From Halovenus salina (GTDB lineage Archaea > Halobacteriota > Halobacteria > Halobacteriales > Haloarculaceae): DNA of 64,000 bases. Made by a program: the position numbers and the translations under genes. Where the stretch lies: assembly GCF_026410925.1 (NCBI RefSeq), contig NZ_CP112974.1, positions 62,001 to 126,000 on the forward strand, given 5' to 3'. This document shows positions 44,563-54,217 of this stretch, piece after piece. A model generated the notes under the pieces. That model was not told where the DNA came from. It did no database searches and worked only from the letters and a program-made list of their open reading frames with translations. Numbering within the stretch: position 1 is the stretch's first letter; every line of letters starts with the position of its first letter.

Positions 44563-45316
44563 GAGGTCACTACCGGGAACGGGGCACCGCGTCTGGACGG
44601 GAGTACGAGCACATGCGACGGCGTTTTTCCGAGAACCACTCTACCTCGTGCTCCTGATTGCGCTGCCAGTGGTGGAAATCTGGTTTGCTGGCTCCGCGCT
44701 CGAATCGCTCCCAGACGCCGCGTTTACAGAAATGGATGTGTCTCTGATCACTACAGGTAGAATGTTCGGTGCGATATTCGCAACGGCAGTCTTTGCTGGC
44801 ATCGTCGGCTTGTTTCAGCGACTCAGTGCCGAAGACACAGACCGACGGCTGATTATCGCTGGCAGTTCGCCCAGTCGACTGTTCGTTACCCGAGCCCTGA
44901 CGATTCTCGGAATTACGACTGTGGTCGCGGTCGTCTCGACGATTGCCCTCTTGGCGTTCGAGCAGGTAGCGCGCCCGGGACTTGTGTTTGCGGTTCTCGT
45001 GACTGCCGGCATTCTGTATGCTGCGTTTGGGATACTCGTCGGGTCGCTGTTGTCTGGGGAACTGGAAGGGTCGCTGGCGCTGGTCTTTCTTGTCGATATC
45101 GACGTAGTGCTCGCAACAGGACTTCTTCCCACGGATCTGTTTGTCGGAGAATTGTTCCCACTGTTCCATCCGTATCAGCTACTGGAGACTGCAGTCGTGG
45201 GAGGCGATGTCAGTAGTGGTCATGTACTTCCGTCTCTGGGATATGTCGTCGTTGTTAGTGGCGTTGCAGCACTGGTGTATGCCCGTACGACAACCATCAA
45301 TGGGGGTGCAGGCTGA
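44549..45316 (+). CDS. ABC exporter permease, subunit 1
   Basis: 255 residues from ATG 44549, which in the restored ATPase frame overlaps the ATPase stop by 14 bases. About six membrane segments (YLVLLIALPVVEIWFAG, GAIFATAVFAGIVGLF, LTILGITTVVAVVSTIALL, LVFAVLVTAGILYAAFGILV, and two more). The order ATPase, permease 1, permease 2 is that of ABC-2-type exporters of antibiotics, lipids or metals. Substrate unknown. Confidence 0.78.
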   Translation: MATTERSLPGTGHRVWTGVRAHATAFFREPLYLVLLIALPVVEIWFAGSALESLPDAAFTEMDVSLITTGRMFGAIFATAVFAGIVGLFQRLSAEDTDRRLIIAGSSPSRLFVTRALTILGITTVVAVVSTIALLAFEQVARPGLVFAVLVTAGILYAAFGILVGSLLSGELEGSLALVFLVDIDVVLATGLLPTDLFVGELFPLFHPYQLLETAVVGGDVSSGHVLPSLGYVVVVSGVAALVYARTTTINGGAG

Positions 45317-46047
45317 TGCGAACGCGACACGTACAGACAGCGGTTACGACAGGGTTGCGTGAATACGCTCGCACGCCGGTCTTGCTTGCATTGCTGTTGT
45401 TCGCTCCCGCGTATTTGATTGGTCTGTTTGGGTATCTTGCACCGGAGACACCCACACCTGTTGATGTGCCGGGTGCTGGTCAGTTGACGGTTCCACTTGC
45501 GGATGTGCTGACTGTCGGTGGGGTTCTTGTTGCGAACGCGCTGGTCGGTGGGCTCGTCGGTTTGTTTGTGGTTCAGTCGGCCACCGACGCAGACGGACGA
45601 CTCGTCATCGCAGGGTTTGAACCGGCGTCACTGTTGCTCGCCCGAGGCACCCTCGTTGGTGTTGCAGCTATCGCAACAGTCACCGTTTCGATGGCAGTGA
45701 CACTCCTGTTCTTCGAGCCAGCGAACGTGGCTATGCTGGCGACAGCCGGCTTCTTGACGGCGCTTACCTACGGAATGGTCGGCATCATCGTTGGTTCTCA
45801 GGTCGACACCTTGGCAGGCGTCTGGATTCTGTTGTTCCTGCCGATTCTCGACGTGCACCTGTTCCAGAATCCACTGGCAACAGAGACGGAACTGATTGCA
45901 ACGATTCTTCCCGCTCATTCGACGACGAACCTCGCCACTGACGCGGCTTTCGAAGCCGGCATCTGGTTGTTGAATCTCGGAACAGCGATCGCCTATCTCG
46001 TCGTGACAACGGTGATTGCCACCGGCCTATATTACCGGGAAACGTAA
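45316..46047 (+). CDS. ABC exporter permease, subunit 2
   Basis: 243 residues, starting at the last base of subunit 1. Six membrane segments (VLLALLLFAPAYLIGLFGYL, VGGVLVANALVGGLVGLFVV, GVAAIATVTVSMAVTLLFF, and three more), related in layout to subunit 1 (both have DADGRLVIAGFEPASLL / DTDRRLIIAGSSPSRLF). They probably form a heterodimeric channel. Confidence 0.8.
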   Translation: MRTRHVQTAVTTGLREYARTPVLLALLLFAPAYLIGLFGYLAPETPTPVDVPGAGQLTVPLADVLTVGGVLVANALVGGLVGLFVVQSATDADGRLVIAGFEPASLLLARGTLVGVAAIATVTVSMAVTLLFFEPANVAMLATAGFLTALTYGMVGIIVGSQVDTLAGVWILLFLPILDVHLFQNPLATETELIATILPAHSTTNLATDAAFEAGIWLLNLGTAIAYLVVTTVIATGLYYRET

Positions 46048-46167
46048 CTGCCTTCATCACTATTGGCGGAATTAATAACTCAGTCAATTTTGGTTGTTAA
46101 TAAGTGCTAGCAAAACCCCGATTACAAACAGCGGGTTTAACAAAATAGCAGCGTCGACGAACAGATA

Positions 46168-48816
46168 ATGACGTCTCCTGAGAGAGAGTCCTCTGATACG
46201 CCTCAATCTTTTCATTCACACGAGTGTAGCCATGACCACAACGACGGTCATGACCACCACCATGATCACGACCATGCCCACACACGTGAGACAGGGACCG
46301 ATTCCTCAGATATCGAAACCCAAGGAGATGTAGTCCAGCTGTCGGTCCCAGAGATGGATTGCCCCTCCTGTGCCGGCAAAGTCGACAATAGCGTACAGAA
46401 AATCGACGGAATCCTCCAGGTCAGGCCGCAGGTAACTACAGGAACCCTGACTGTCACCTACGATGGTGAGCAGACAAAGCCAGACGCTATCGTCGACCGC
46501 GTCGAAAAGGCCGGTTACAGCGTCACAAATACCGGCGAAGACACTGTGACAATCACCGCCCCTGAAATGGACTGTCCGTCCTGTGCCGGCAAAATTGAGA
46601 GCGCACTCGACGGACTTGACGGCATTTCCACCTACGACACCCGCCCGACGACCGGGAAAATCGTCGTAACGTACGATACAGCGACCGTCAAGACGGACCG
46701 AATTGTCGATACAATCGAAAACGCGGGCTATGATGTAGCGGCCACGAGTACCAGCGGTGAAGAGGCGAGCGCAACAGCCACCTCCCAAGACAGTATCTGG
46801 ACGAGTACGCGTGCGTTAAAAACCTGGGTGAGCGGTGGCTTCGTCGCGCTCGGATTCGCTTTCGAGTTCCTCCTTGTCAGCCAGAATGGCGAACTCGTCA
46901 GCGGTCTTGGCACCGAATTACTGCTATCTGATGCCCTGTTCATCATCGCAGTTGCGTTCGGCGGACAGGAGATTCTCCGCAACGGCTACTACTCCGCGCG
47001 CAATCGGAGTCTCGACATCGACTTCCTGATGTCGGTTGCCATCCTTGGCGCACTTGCATCGAGTCTTGTGTTCGGTGAATCCTACTACTTCGAGGCGGCG
47101 ACGCTGGCGTTCCTGTTTAGCATCGCCGAACTGCTCGAACGCTACTCGATGGATCAGGCCCGCAACTCCCTTCAGGAGTTGATGGACCTCTCGCCCGACG
47201 AAGCAACTGTCAAGCGTGATGGTGATACTGTCACTGTTCCGGTTGACGAACTCTCGGTCGGAGATATCGTGGTGGTGAAACCGGGCGAGAAAATTCCCAT
47301 GGATGGCATCGTTGTCGACGGGTCGAGTGCAGTCAATCAGGCTCCGATAACAGGCGAGAGCGTGCCGGTTGATAAGACCACTGGCGACAACGTCTTCGCC
47401 GGTACCATTAACGAGGAAGGCTACCTCGAAGTTGAGGTCACCTCTGAATCCGGTGACGACACGCTCTCACAGATCATCGAGATGGTCGAGGATGCCCAGT
47501 CGAACAAGACCGACCGCGAACAGTTCGTGGAACGGTTTGCCGCGTACTACACACCACTCGTCGTCGGGTTCGCTGTGCTTGTCACGGCCGGGAGTCCGTT
47601 CGTTCTCGGAGTGGAGTGGTCGGAGGCTGTCGTCTATGGTTTGACGTTGCTCGTGCTGGCGTGCCCGTGTGCGTTCGTGATTTCGACTCCCGTTTCGGTG
47701 GTGTCGGGCATCACCAGCGGCGCGAAAAACGGTGTTCTCATCAAGGGAGGGAATCACCTCGAAGCGATGGGCAACGTCGACGCCGTAGCACTCGACAAAA
47801 CGGGCACGCTGACGCGAGGGGAACTCACGGTCACGGATGTCGTGCCCCTCAACGGAAATACCGAGGAGGATGTCCTGCACTGTGCCCGGGGTCTGGAACG
47901 CCGGAGCGAACACCCGATTGCCGACGCAATCGTCGAGAAGGCAGAGTCCGTCGGCGTTGGCGGTCGAGAGATAGCAAACTTCGAGAGTATCACCGGCAAG
48001 GGTGTCAGGGCCGACCTCGACGACAAGACACACTACGCAGGTAAGCCCGGCCTGTTCGAGGAGTTGGGCTTTGACCTGTCACACGTCCACGCGACGACAG
48101 ACGGAGGTGTCGTCACGATGGACAAATGCGAGCAGGAGAACTGCCTCTCACTGCTCGATGAAACTGTCCCGAAGCTGCAAGACCAGGGGAAGACGGTGGT
48201 GCTGGTCGGAACGGAAGACGAACTCGAAGGCGTCATCGGTGTTGCGGACGAGGTACGGCCAGGCGCAAAGCGTGCCGTCCATCGTCTGAAAGAACTCGGC
48301 ATCGAGCGAACGGTCATGCTCACCGGCGATAATGCGCGGACTGCACGCGCGATTGCAAACCAGGTGGGCGTCGACGAGTACCGTGCCGAACTACTCCCCG
48401 ACGAGAAGGTCGCCGCAATCGAAGAGCTACAGGCGGACGGCAATCAAGTCGCCATGGTCGGTGACGGCATCAACGACGCGCCTGCACTGGCGACTGCGAA
48501 CGTTGGCGTCGCGATGGGTGCAGCGGGGACTGACACCGCACTGGAGACGGCCGACATTGCGCTGATGGGTGACCAGTTGTCGCGGCTCCCGTATCTGTAC
48601 GAGCTCTCCCACGACGCGAACGGCGTCATTCGACAGAACATTACCGCCAGCCTGCTCGTGAAAGCAGGGCTGGCACTCGCAGTCCCGATTCCGGGGATTC
48701 CAGTCCCGGTCTGGGTGGCAGTGCTCGTCGGTGATGCCGGGATGACACTCGGCGTCACCGGGAACGCGATGCGTCTCTCTCGAATCAAACCAGAGAGTGA
48801 ATCGACGGAGGGGTGA
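46168..48816 (+). CDS. zntA: P1B-type Zn/Cd/Pb-exporting ATPase
   Basis: 882 residues. A His/Asp-rich start (HSHECSHDHNDGHDHHHDHD), two HMA domains each with PEMDCPSCAGK (Cys pairs near residues 66 and 136), CPC in LACPCAF near 494, DKTGTLT near 541, TGDN and GDGINDAPAL later. The HMA CPSC motifs, His-rich start and CPC are those of ZntA/CadA-type exporters of Zn, Cd and Pb. Complete and probably active. The CDF gene follows 7 bases after it, so the pair is an efflux operon. Confidence 0.92.
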   Translation: MTSPERESSDTPQSFHSHECSHDHNDGHDHHHDHDHAHTRETGTDSSDIETQGDVVQLSVPEMDCPSCAGKVDNSVQKIDGILQVRPQVTTGTLTVTYDGEQTKPDAIVDRVEKAGYSVTNTGEDTVTITAPEMDCPSCAGKIESALDGLDGISTYDTRPTTGKIVVTYDTATVKTDRIVDTIENAGYDVAATSTSGEEASATATSQDSIWTSTRALKTWVSGGFVALGFAFEFLLVSQNGELVSGLGTELLLSDALFIIAVAFGGQEILRNGYYSARNRSLDIDFLMSVAILGALASSLVFGESYYFEAATLAFLFSIAELLERYSMDQARNSLQELMDLSPDEATVKRDGDTVTVPVDELSVGDIVVVKPGEKIPMDGIVVDGSSAVNQAPITGESVPVDKTTGDNVFAGTINEEGYLEVEVTSESGDDTLSQIIEMVEDAQSNKTDREQFVERFAAYYTPLVVGFAVLVTAGSPFVLGVEWSEAVVYGLTLLVLACPCAFVISTPVSVVSGITSGAKNGVLIKGGNHLEAMGNVDAVALDKTGTLTRGELTVTDVVPLNGNTEEDVLHCARGLERRSEHPIADAIVEKAESVGVGGREIANFESITGKGVRADLDDKTHYAGKPGLFEELGFDLSHVHATTDGGVVTMDKCEQENCLSLLDETVPKLQDQGKTVVLVGTEDELEGVIGVADEVRPGAKRAVHRLKELGIERTVMLTGDNARTARAIANQVGVDEYRAELLPDEKVAAIEELQADGNQVAMVGDGINDAPALATANVGVAMGAAGTDTALETADIALMGDQLSRLPYLYELSHDANGVIRQNITASLLVKAGLALAVPIPGIPVPVWVAVLVGDAGMTLGVTGNAMRLSRIKPESESTEG

Positions 48817-48823
48817 TTCGTCG

Positions 48824-49795
48824 ATGAACCCGAACGACGAACACAGTCACCACCAGCACGCAGACGACGGCGCTGGGAGTCAGGAGTTCGAGGCTGGTGA
48901 GAGTCACGACCATACAGATATCGACGAAACCAGCACACACAAACTGGCGCTGGTAGCAGGAATCAATTTCGTCGGATTCGTCGTGGAACTTGCGGGTGGC
49001 CTGTTGTTCGGGTCGGTGGCACTGATCAGCGACGCGTTTCACATGCTGTTCGATATGTTGGCGTACGTGATGGCGTTCAGTGCGAGCTACGCGGCCGAAC
49101 GGTTCGACCGTGGTGACGAGTGGTCCTACGGGCTCCATCGACTCGAACCCGTTGCAGCGTTTCTCAACGGCATACTGCTCGTTCCGATGGTCGGCTACAT
49201 CGTCTGGGAGGCCTACAAGCGGTTTCTCGAACCGGCCAGCATCAACGCCGAGTTGACGCTGGTGATCGCCACTGGGGGATTACTCGTCAATATCGGGTCC
49301 GTGTTCGTTCTCCAGGGCGGTGAGATGAGTCTCAATGAGCGTGGCGCGTTTTATCATCTTCTCGGCGATGCGGGTGGGTCAGTCGCAGTAATCGTGTCGA
49401 CGCTCGCGGTCTCGGTACTCGATATGCCGGTAGCTGATCCACTGGCTGCAGTGTTGATCGGCCTCCTCGTGTTGTGGTCGGCCGGAAAAGTTCTCGTCGA
49501 AAGTACGTCTATCTTCCTCCAGCACAGCCCCATGTCGATGGCGACACTCCGTGATGAGGTGACCAACATCGATGCGGTTGCGAGTGTCGAGGACATCCAC
49601 GTCTGGCAGGTCTGTAGTCAATTGACCGTCGCGACCGTCCAGGTCCAAACCACCTCCAACTCTGCCGACGAACAACAGCAGCTCAGAGCAACTGTTCACG
49701 AGACGCTCGCTGACGCTGGTATCAACCATATTACCGTCGAGATTATCGGTCCATCGAACGTGCAGTCGACTGAACACCGACAGCACAGTCACTAG
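48824..49795 (+). CDS. CDF cation efflux protein (CzcD/ZnT-like)
   Basis: 323 residues from ATG 48824. His-rich start (EHSHHQHADD). Six membrane segments; metal site residues in LISDAFHMLFDMLAYVMAF (HxxxD-type) and HLLGDAGGSVAVIV (HxxxD), and a cytoplasmic ferredoxin-like C-terminal domain (VASVEDIHVWQVCSQLTVATV). It exchanges Zn or Cd for protons. Cotranscribed with the P1B ATPase, giving primary and secondary efflux of the same metals. Confidence 0.92.
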   Translation: MNPNDEHSHHQHADDGAGSQEFEAGESHDHTDIDETSTHKLALVAGINFVGFVVELAGGLLFGSVALISDAFHMLFDMLAYVMAFSASYAAERFDRGDEWSYGLHRLEPVAAFLNGILLVPMVGYIVWEAYKRFLEPASINAELTLVIATGGLLVNIGSVFVLQGGEMSLNERGAFYHLLGDAGGSVAVIVSTLAVSVLDMPVADPLAAVLIGLLVLWSAGKVLVESTSIFLQHSPMSMATLRDEVTNIDAVASVEDIHVWQVCSQLTVATVQVQTTSNSADEQQQLRATVHETLADAGINHITVEIIGPSNVQSTEHRQHSH

Positions 49796-49806
49796 GGTGG
49801 GGTCGT

Positions 49807-51657
49807 TTACCAAGACCGACTATCAGTCTCTTCATTCGACGACGGTTCCTCCTCGGGGACAGGTTGTACGTGGAGTGGACGCATCATATCATGGTCTTCG
49901 TGCTCGATCATGTGACAATGCCACATGTACTCGCCCGTTTGGTCGTTGAACAGTCCCTCGTACTCACCAAAGTGGACAAGGAGATGGACCACGTCACCAG
50001 GATTAACTGAAACCACGTCATTCCATCCCTGTTCGAACGGCTTGGGGTCTCGAAGTTCATTCTGGTCGATATCGTCCTCAGCAGGGTCATATTCAATAGA
50101 TTGTCGTCCAAGCACCTGGAAGTGAACGAGATGGAGATGAATCGGGTGGGACATCCCGGTAAGATTGGCAACACTCCAGACTTCGGTGTCACCTACTGTA
50201 GGGGTTTCTGTGGCGGGGTCTGTCAGTTTGTGCCCGGACTGGTTTTCTTGTGTCCCGAGCAGAAACATCGGCCGCCCATATTCATCATCTGACTGTATCA
50301 ATGGCAAATATCGTTCGTTGTCGGCTGCATTGAGGGGGATATCTGGAACCTGTGTCAGTGTCTCTGGAACCTGTTTCTTGTCTGACCCATTCCCAGTCTT
50401 GTCCACGTCGACGAGCATAATTTCGGGCAACGGTTCCTCGTCGTCTCCGTCAACCGAACCAACGTACCTCGCTGGCGCGTTGTTGTGGAGCAGAAGCGTC
50501 TGGTCCGCATACTCGGAGAAATCCACGACGACATCGGCCCGTTTGCTGGACCCCAGTTCAAGTCGGTCTTCGAGTTGGACTGGGCGTGGGAGTAACCCCC
50601 CATCGTTTCCAATCTGGATGAAGGATGGGCCATCACCGACAATCGTGCCTGAACTCTCATCGTATTCGAGCAGTTTGAGGCTGTAGTACCGGCTGTTCGC
50701 TCCGTTGAGCATTCGGAGTCGATACTTCGTTGGTTCGACGGACAGACGCGGCCACGCTTTCCCGTTGACGACCGAGACATCGCCGTAGAACTGGGGCACA
50801 ATGCTCGGTTCGAGGGGTAACTCATCTTCATCATCTTGGTTCTTTGGGCCTGTTGGATAGAACAGTGAACCGTCCTCATTGAAACGCCGGTCTTGAAATA
50901 CGAGTGGTATCTCGTAGCCGCCTTCAGGTAGGCCAAGACTGCGTTCGTGTTCGTTGCGAAGGAGATAGAAACCCGCAAGCCCAGCGTAGACGTTCAACCG
51001 TGTGATACCGAGTGAGTGGTCGTGATACCAAAGCGTCGCTGGCGGCTGCTCGTTCACGTAATAGTAGTCTTTTTTCTCGAATTCGGGACCGGTCTCTTGA
51101 AAATCCCGAGTGTACCATGCCTGTGCATGGCCGTCGCTTTCATCCTCAACGTTCCCACCGTGAAGGTGAGTTACAGTTCGGACTCCTGTTGAATCATATG
51201 GTACAATGTCACTGTGAATTGTCGTGTCTTCGGGAAGGAGATGGGTGTCTGGTAGATTATTTTTCCACCGGACATAGATTGGCTCGCCTTGCTGAGCTTC
51301 TATCGTCGGTCCAGGATACTGCCCATTGTATCCCCAGACAGTTGTCGCCGGGAGGTCGCTGTGGAGTTTCTGTTCGACTTCACGCATTTCGATCTCGTAG
51401 TACGGCTGGCCGTTTTTCGTTCCAGCTGGGTCCACTGTATCCGGCCGAGGGGCTTCGTCCACCCACTTGGTAAGTTCAGGCGAGGTATGGCCTGTTGAAG
51501 GGGGTCGCTCTGGTGAGGGCGTTTCATTTTCCGCTGCCGTGGTCTCTGTGTCGCTCGCTAAACAGCCAGCACTGGTCGACACACCGGCAACTCCCACTGC
51601 AAGGAGAAAGTTGCGTCGAGACAACTCGGCACCGGTGGCTCCAAAACGTCTGGTCAT
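49807..51657 (-). CDS. Secreted multicopper oxidase (CotA/bilirubin-oxidase-like)
   Basis: 616 residues. Twin-arginine signal SRRNFLLAVG and lipobox ending in Cys32, so it is exported folded with copper and then lipid-anchored. Three cupredoxin domains. Copper ligands: HLHGG, WYHDHSLGIT, HPIHLHLVHFQV and WHCHMIEHEDHDMM; the type-1 axial Met lies in the last. It oxidises Cu(I) or phenols and reduces O2 to water. Convergent with the CDF gene (stops at 49795 and 49807). Confidence 0.92.
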   Translation of the reverse strand: MTRRFGATGAELSRRNFLLAVGVAGVSTSAGCLASDTETTAAENETPSPERPPSTGHTSPELTKWVDEAPRPDTVDPAGTKNGQPYYEIEMREVEQKLHSDLPATTVWGYNGQYPGPTIEAQQGEPIYVRWKNNLPDTHLLPEDTTIHSDIVPYDSTGVRTVTHLHGGNVEDESDGHAQAWYTRDFQETGPEFEKKDYYYVNEQPPATLWYHDHSLGITRLNVYAGLAGFYLLRNEHERSLGLPEGGYEIPLVFQDRRFNEDGSLFYPTGPKNQDDEDELPLEPSIVPQFYGDVSVVNGKAWPRLSVEPTKYRLRMLNGANSRYYSLKLLEYDESSGTIVGDGPSFIQIGNDGGLLPRPVQLEDRLELGSSKRADVVVDFSEYADQTLLLHNNAPARYVGSVDGDDEEPLPEIMLVDVDKTGNGSDKKQVPETLTQVPDIPLNAADNERYLPLIQSDDEYGRPMFLLGTQENQSGHKLTDPATETPTVGDTEVWSVANLTGMSHPIHLHLVHFQVLGRQSIEYDPAEDDIDQNELRDPKPFEQGWNDVVSVNPGDVVHLLVHFGEYEGLFNDQTGEYMWHCHMIEHEDHDMMRPLHVQPVPEEEPSSNEETDSRSW

Positions 51658-51822
51658 GGGACATTCGACGTTATGTAGAGCCGCAATATAGGGGGACGGC
51701 GCAATCCCAGTTCACGGGACAGCGCGTGAACATATTCGGCGAAAATAGGAACTTTACTCACACGACCAAGAGTCAGTACTCTTCCCGACCTGGAAAATAC
51801 TTCTTGATTTTTCCTAACTCTG

Positions 51823-52281
51823 TCAGGGCGCTGTGTCTGTTTGTCGTGTCTGGCTCGTGCGTGCCGTTTCGTTTGCGCCGAATACAGCTATCGTTACAAA
51901 CAGGAAGCCAAGTAACGACAGGTTCGGAATCGATAACCCAACGACTGGAGCCTGCCACTGTATGATTGCACAGGGTCCACTGAACGAACACGAGTCGGTC
52001 GTCATCTGAAGAATAGAATGATACCCGGCGATGCCACCACCGAAAACAGAGAGTGGGAGAGCAGTCCGCCAAACGCCCGGCCGCCGTTCAGCGGTAGCAA
52101 CACCGAGCACGACCACCAGTGGATACATCAGGATTCGCTGATACCAGCATAGCTCACAGGGGACGAGCCCGAGTCCGAGACTGAACCACAGGCTTCCGAC
52201 AGTTGCGACGGTAGCGACGAGGGTTCCGGCTACAAGCCAGAGCTGTGTCCAATCTACGCGGTCAGGAACTGGCGATTGCAT
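51823..52281 (-). CDS. dsbB: DsbB-type disulfide oxidoreductase
   Basis: 152 residues from ATG 52281; the frame extends to 52341. Four membrane segments, PCELCWYQRILMYP with the CxxC of loop one, and a second Cys pair DSCSFSGPC in loop two. It reoxidises DsbA and passes electrons to quinone. It overlaps the end of the DsbA gene by 20 bases, and sits beside the multicopper oxidase, which itself needs exported folding. Confidence 0.9.
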   Translation of the reverse strand: MQSPVPDRVDWTQLWLVAGTLVATVATVGSLWFSLGLGLVPCELCWYQRILMYPLVVVLGVATAERRPGVWRTALPLSVFGGGIAGYHSILQMTTDSCSFSGPCAIIQWQAPVVGLSIPNLSLLGFLFVTIAVFGANETARTSQTRQTDTAP

Positions 52282-53206
52282 TTTCGACAGCTTGTCTCGT
52301 TTGTTCGGGGCTCGCGAGCGGGTTGAACGACGACCCTCCAACGACGAGTGCTGGTGTCCCTCTGATACCAGCCTCCTGTGCCGCCGCTTCTGTTTCCTGG
52401 AGTGCAGTGCTGTACCGAGATTCCTCGACTGCCGCCCGCACGACGCCGGGATTAGAGACGCCGGCCTCGCGGGCGAACTCTGTCAATCGATCTGCGGTCG
52501 CCCACTGCTGACTTTCTGGCGGCTGGTTTTCGAATACGTACTCGTGGTAATCGAAGTACGAACTCGGCTCGTTGTTGTAGACTGCCAGTCCTGCGTGTCC
52601 GGCATTCGGGGCATCCGGTCCCAGAAACGGCTCCCCGCCGAGATACGCGACATTACGATAGACGATCGCGAGTTCTCCGGGTTCGACGTAGTCTCGAATC
52701 AGTTTCTGCAACAGCCCAGTACTGAACTGCGCGCAGAACGGGCATTTGTAACTGCCATAATAGGTAATAGTCGTCCCGGCATCCACAGATCCGATTGTCG
52801 CGTACTCGTACTGGTCGGCTGAATTTGCTTCGTTATCCACTCCACTACCGGACTGAGAGTTCAGGTATGCACCAGCACCAGCGATAGTGCCTGCCACCGA
52901 GACACCACCCGCGAGGAGAAAGTATCGTCGGGGGAGGCCTGTAACGGCAGCCCCAACAACCTGGCTGGAGAGACGATCCGAGAACGTGATTGAGTCGACA
53001 GCTGAGCTCGCCTGCTTGCGGTCCATTCGCCGTAAATCATCAGGGTGGGCTGTGAGCCAGTGTTTGAACAGTTCATATTTGGAGGCATCGTCAGCTAATT
53101 GTTCGCCACAGTAGTGACATGCGCGGTGCTGATTCCACGTGTGGTCTCGGACATTACCGCCTGAATCGAATTGCTCCTCACAAATTGGACATTTTTGTGA
53201 TGACAT
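52262..53206 (-). CDS. DsbA-like thioredoxin with N-terminal zinc fingers
   Basis: 314 residues from ATG 53206. Residues ~5-70 hold two C2H2-like fingers (CPICEEQF ... HTWNQH; CHYCGEQL ... KHWLTAH). A basic stretch and a hydrophobic segment (LPRRYFLLAGGVSVAGTIAGAGAYL) follow, then an outside DsbA domain with the active site KCPFCAQFS and cis-Pro loop GIRGTPALVV. It donates disulfides to exported proteins and is reoxidised by DsbB. The inside zinc-finger part joined through a membrane segment to the thiol domain is unusual and might pass a redox signal inward; that is inferred. Confidence 0.88.
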   Translation of the reverse strand: MSSQKCPICEEQFDSGGNVRDHTWNQHRACHYCGEQLADDASKYELFKHWLTAHPDDLRRMDRKQASSAVDSITFSDRLSSQVVGAAVTGLPRRYFLLAGGVSVAGTIAGAGAYLNSQSGSGVDNEANSADQYEYATIGSVDAGTTITYYGSYKCPFCAQFSTGLLQKLIRDYVEPGELAIVYRNVAYLGGEPFLGPDAPNAGHAGLAVYNNEPSSYFDYHEYVFENQPPESQQWATADRLTEFAREAGVSNPGVVRAAVEESRYSTALQETEAAAQEAGIRGTPALVVGGSSFNPLASPEQTRQAVENAIASS

Positions 53207-53281
53207 TAGCTTGCAGTTGGTGGTACTAGCTGATATTCGAGACAAATCTGTTTTGATTGGATATACATTGTCAGGATGTTC

Positions 53282-54010
53282 TCAGACTCCACCGGTTGCT
53301 GTGAGGTACGCGCTCGCGAACTGTACTGCGTTGTACGCACCGTGAATCATGGCTGGAACGGTGAGGTTCCCGGTATACTCGTAGGTAGCACCCAAGATGA
53401 ACGCCAGAACGAATGCGATACCGAGGTATACTAGCTTCCCCTCTCCATTCAGTGAGAAGAGATGAATTGAGGCAAATAGTGCGCTTGCAAGCATGATTGC
53501 ACGGGTCGGATGGAGTGTTTCTCGAAGTATTCCTTGAACGAGACCACGGAATAACAACTCCTCCCCAGGACCCACCAACAAGAACGACAGGGGGATGAGA
53601 AGTAAAAACACCGCTGGATTTTGCTCGCCGACCGTTACGATCTGATTTTCTGCCGATTTGATGCCGAGCGCCGAGAGAATCACCGACGTTCCAAGAAGCA
53701 GGCCCAGAAGTGCGAATATTCCAACGACGATTACGGCAAAATCACGCCCGTCCGGGATGGTAAATGGGACGAAATCGAAATCACGATTCCGGATTCTGAG
53801 ATAGAGGAGGGCAACCCCTCCAAATGTAACCCCCTGCAGCATGAGTGTGTTCAACAAAAGCCGTAACGATGGGCGAGATGCGAGATCGATTCCAAGCCCG
53901 CCAAAGATTGAAGCAGCGGCGAAGGTGGTAACTCCTCCAATCAAGATGGAACCGTATGTGAGTCCAATTGCACTCCCAACTGCGGTGAGTCGTGATGTTG
54001 AGTATGTCAT
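53282..54010 (-). CDS. CPBP-family intramembrane metalloprotease
   Basis: 242 residues with about seven hydrophobic segments. Motif 1 GPGEELLFRGLVQG (EExxxR), motif 2 FASIHLFSL, motif 3 MIHGAYNAV are those of the CAAX prenyl protease/Rce1-like family. Catalytic Glu and His residues are present. Substrate unknown; membrane located. Confidence 0.88.
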   Translation of the reverse strand: MTYSTSRLTAVGSAIGLTYGSILIGGVTTFAAASIFGGLGIDLASRPSLRLLLNTLMLQGVTFGGVALLYLRIRNRDFDFVPFTIPDGRDFAVIVVGIFALLGLLLGTSVILSALGIKSAENQIVTVGEQNPAVFLLLIPLSFLLVGPGEELLFRGLVQGILRETLHPTRAIMLASALFASIHLFSLNGEGKLVYLGIAFVLAFILGATYEYTGNLTVPAMIHGAYNAVQFASAYLTATGGV

Positions 54011-54051
54011 TTGATGCTATTAATATCTGGAGGGGTTGTGCTGGGATTCTC

Positions 54052-54217
54052 TCATTCTTTTCGAAGATATGTTGCGAGTACGGTTGTGAGAAGACTGAGG
54101 AGTGTCAGTGTTGCGACTGCGAGATGCATGGTCACAATTACTGGTTTGAGATCCCATGTGACGGTGAAAACGTTTTTCGAAGGTGGTTCCACTGTAGTAT
54201 GTCTTCGCTCATACACT
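54052..54217 (-). pseudogene. Possible heme A synthase (CtaA/COX15) C-terminal fragment
   Basis: A short minus-strand frame, ending with a TGA at 54052-54054, gives VFTVTWDLKPVIVTMHLAVATLTLLSLLTTVLATYLRKE, a membrane segment with the H-x(8)-helix feel of the last CtaA segments. No start of a full protein is visible. It precedes the MITE-like element, so an insertion may have cut the gene. Family assignment is tentative. Confidence 0.35.

Noticed and set aside
46200-46290. Repetitive CAC/GAC-rich DNA
   Set aside because: It encodes the His/Asp-rich start of the metal ATPase and is not a DNA element.
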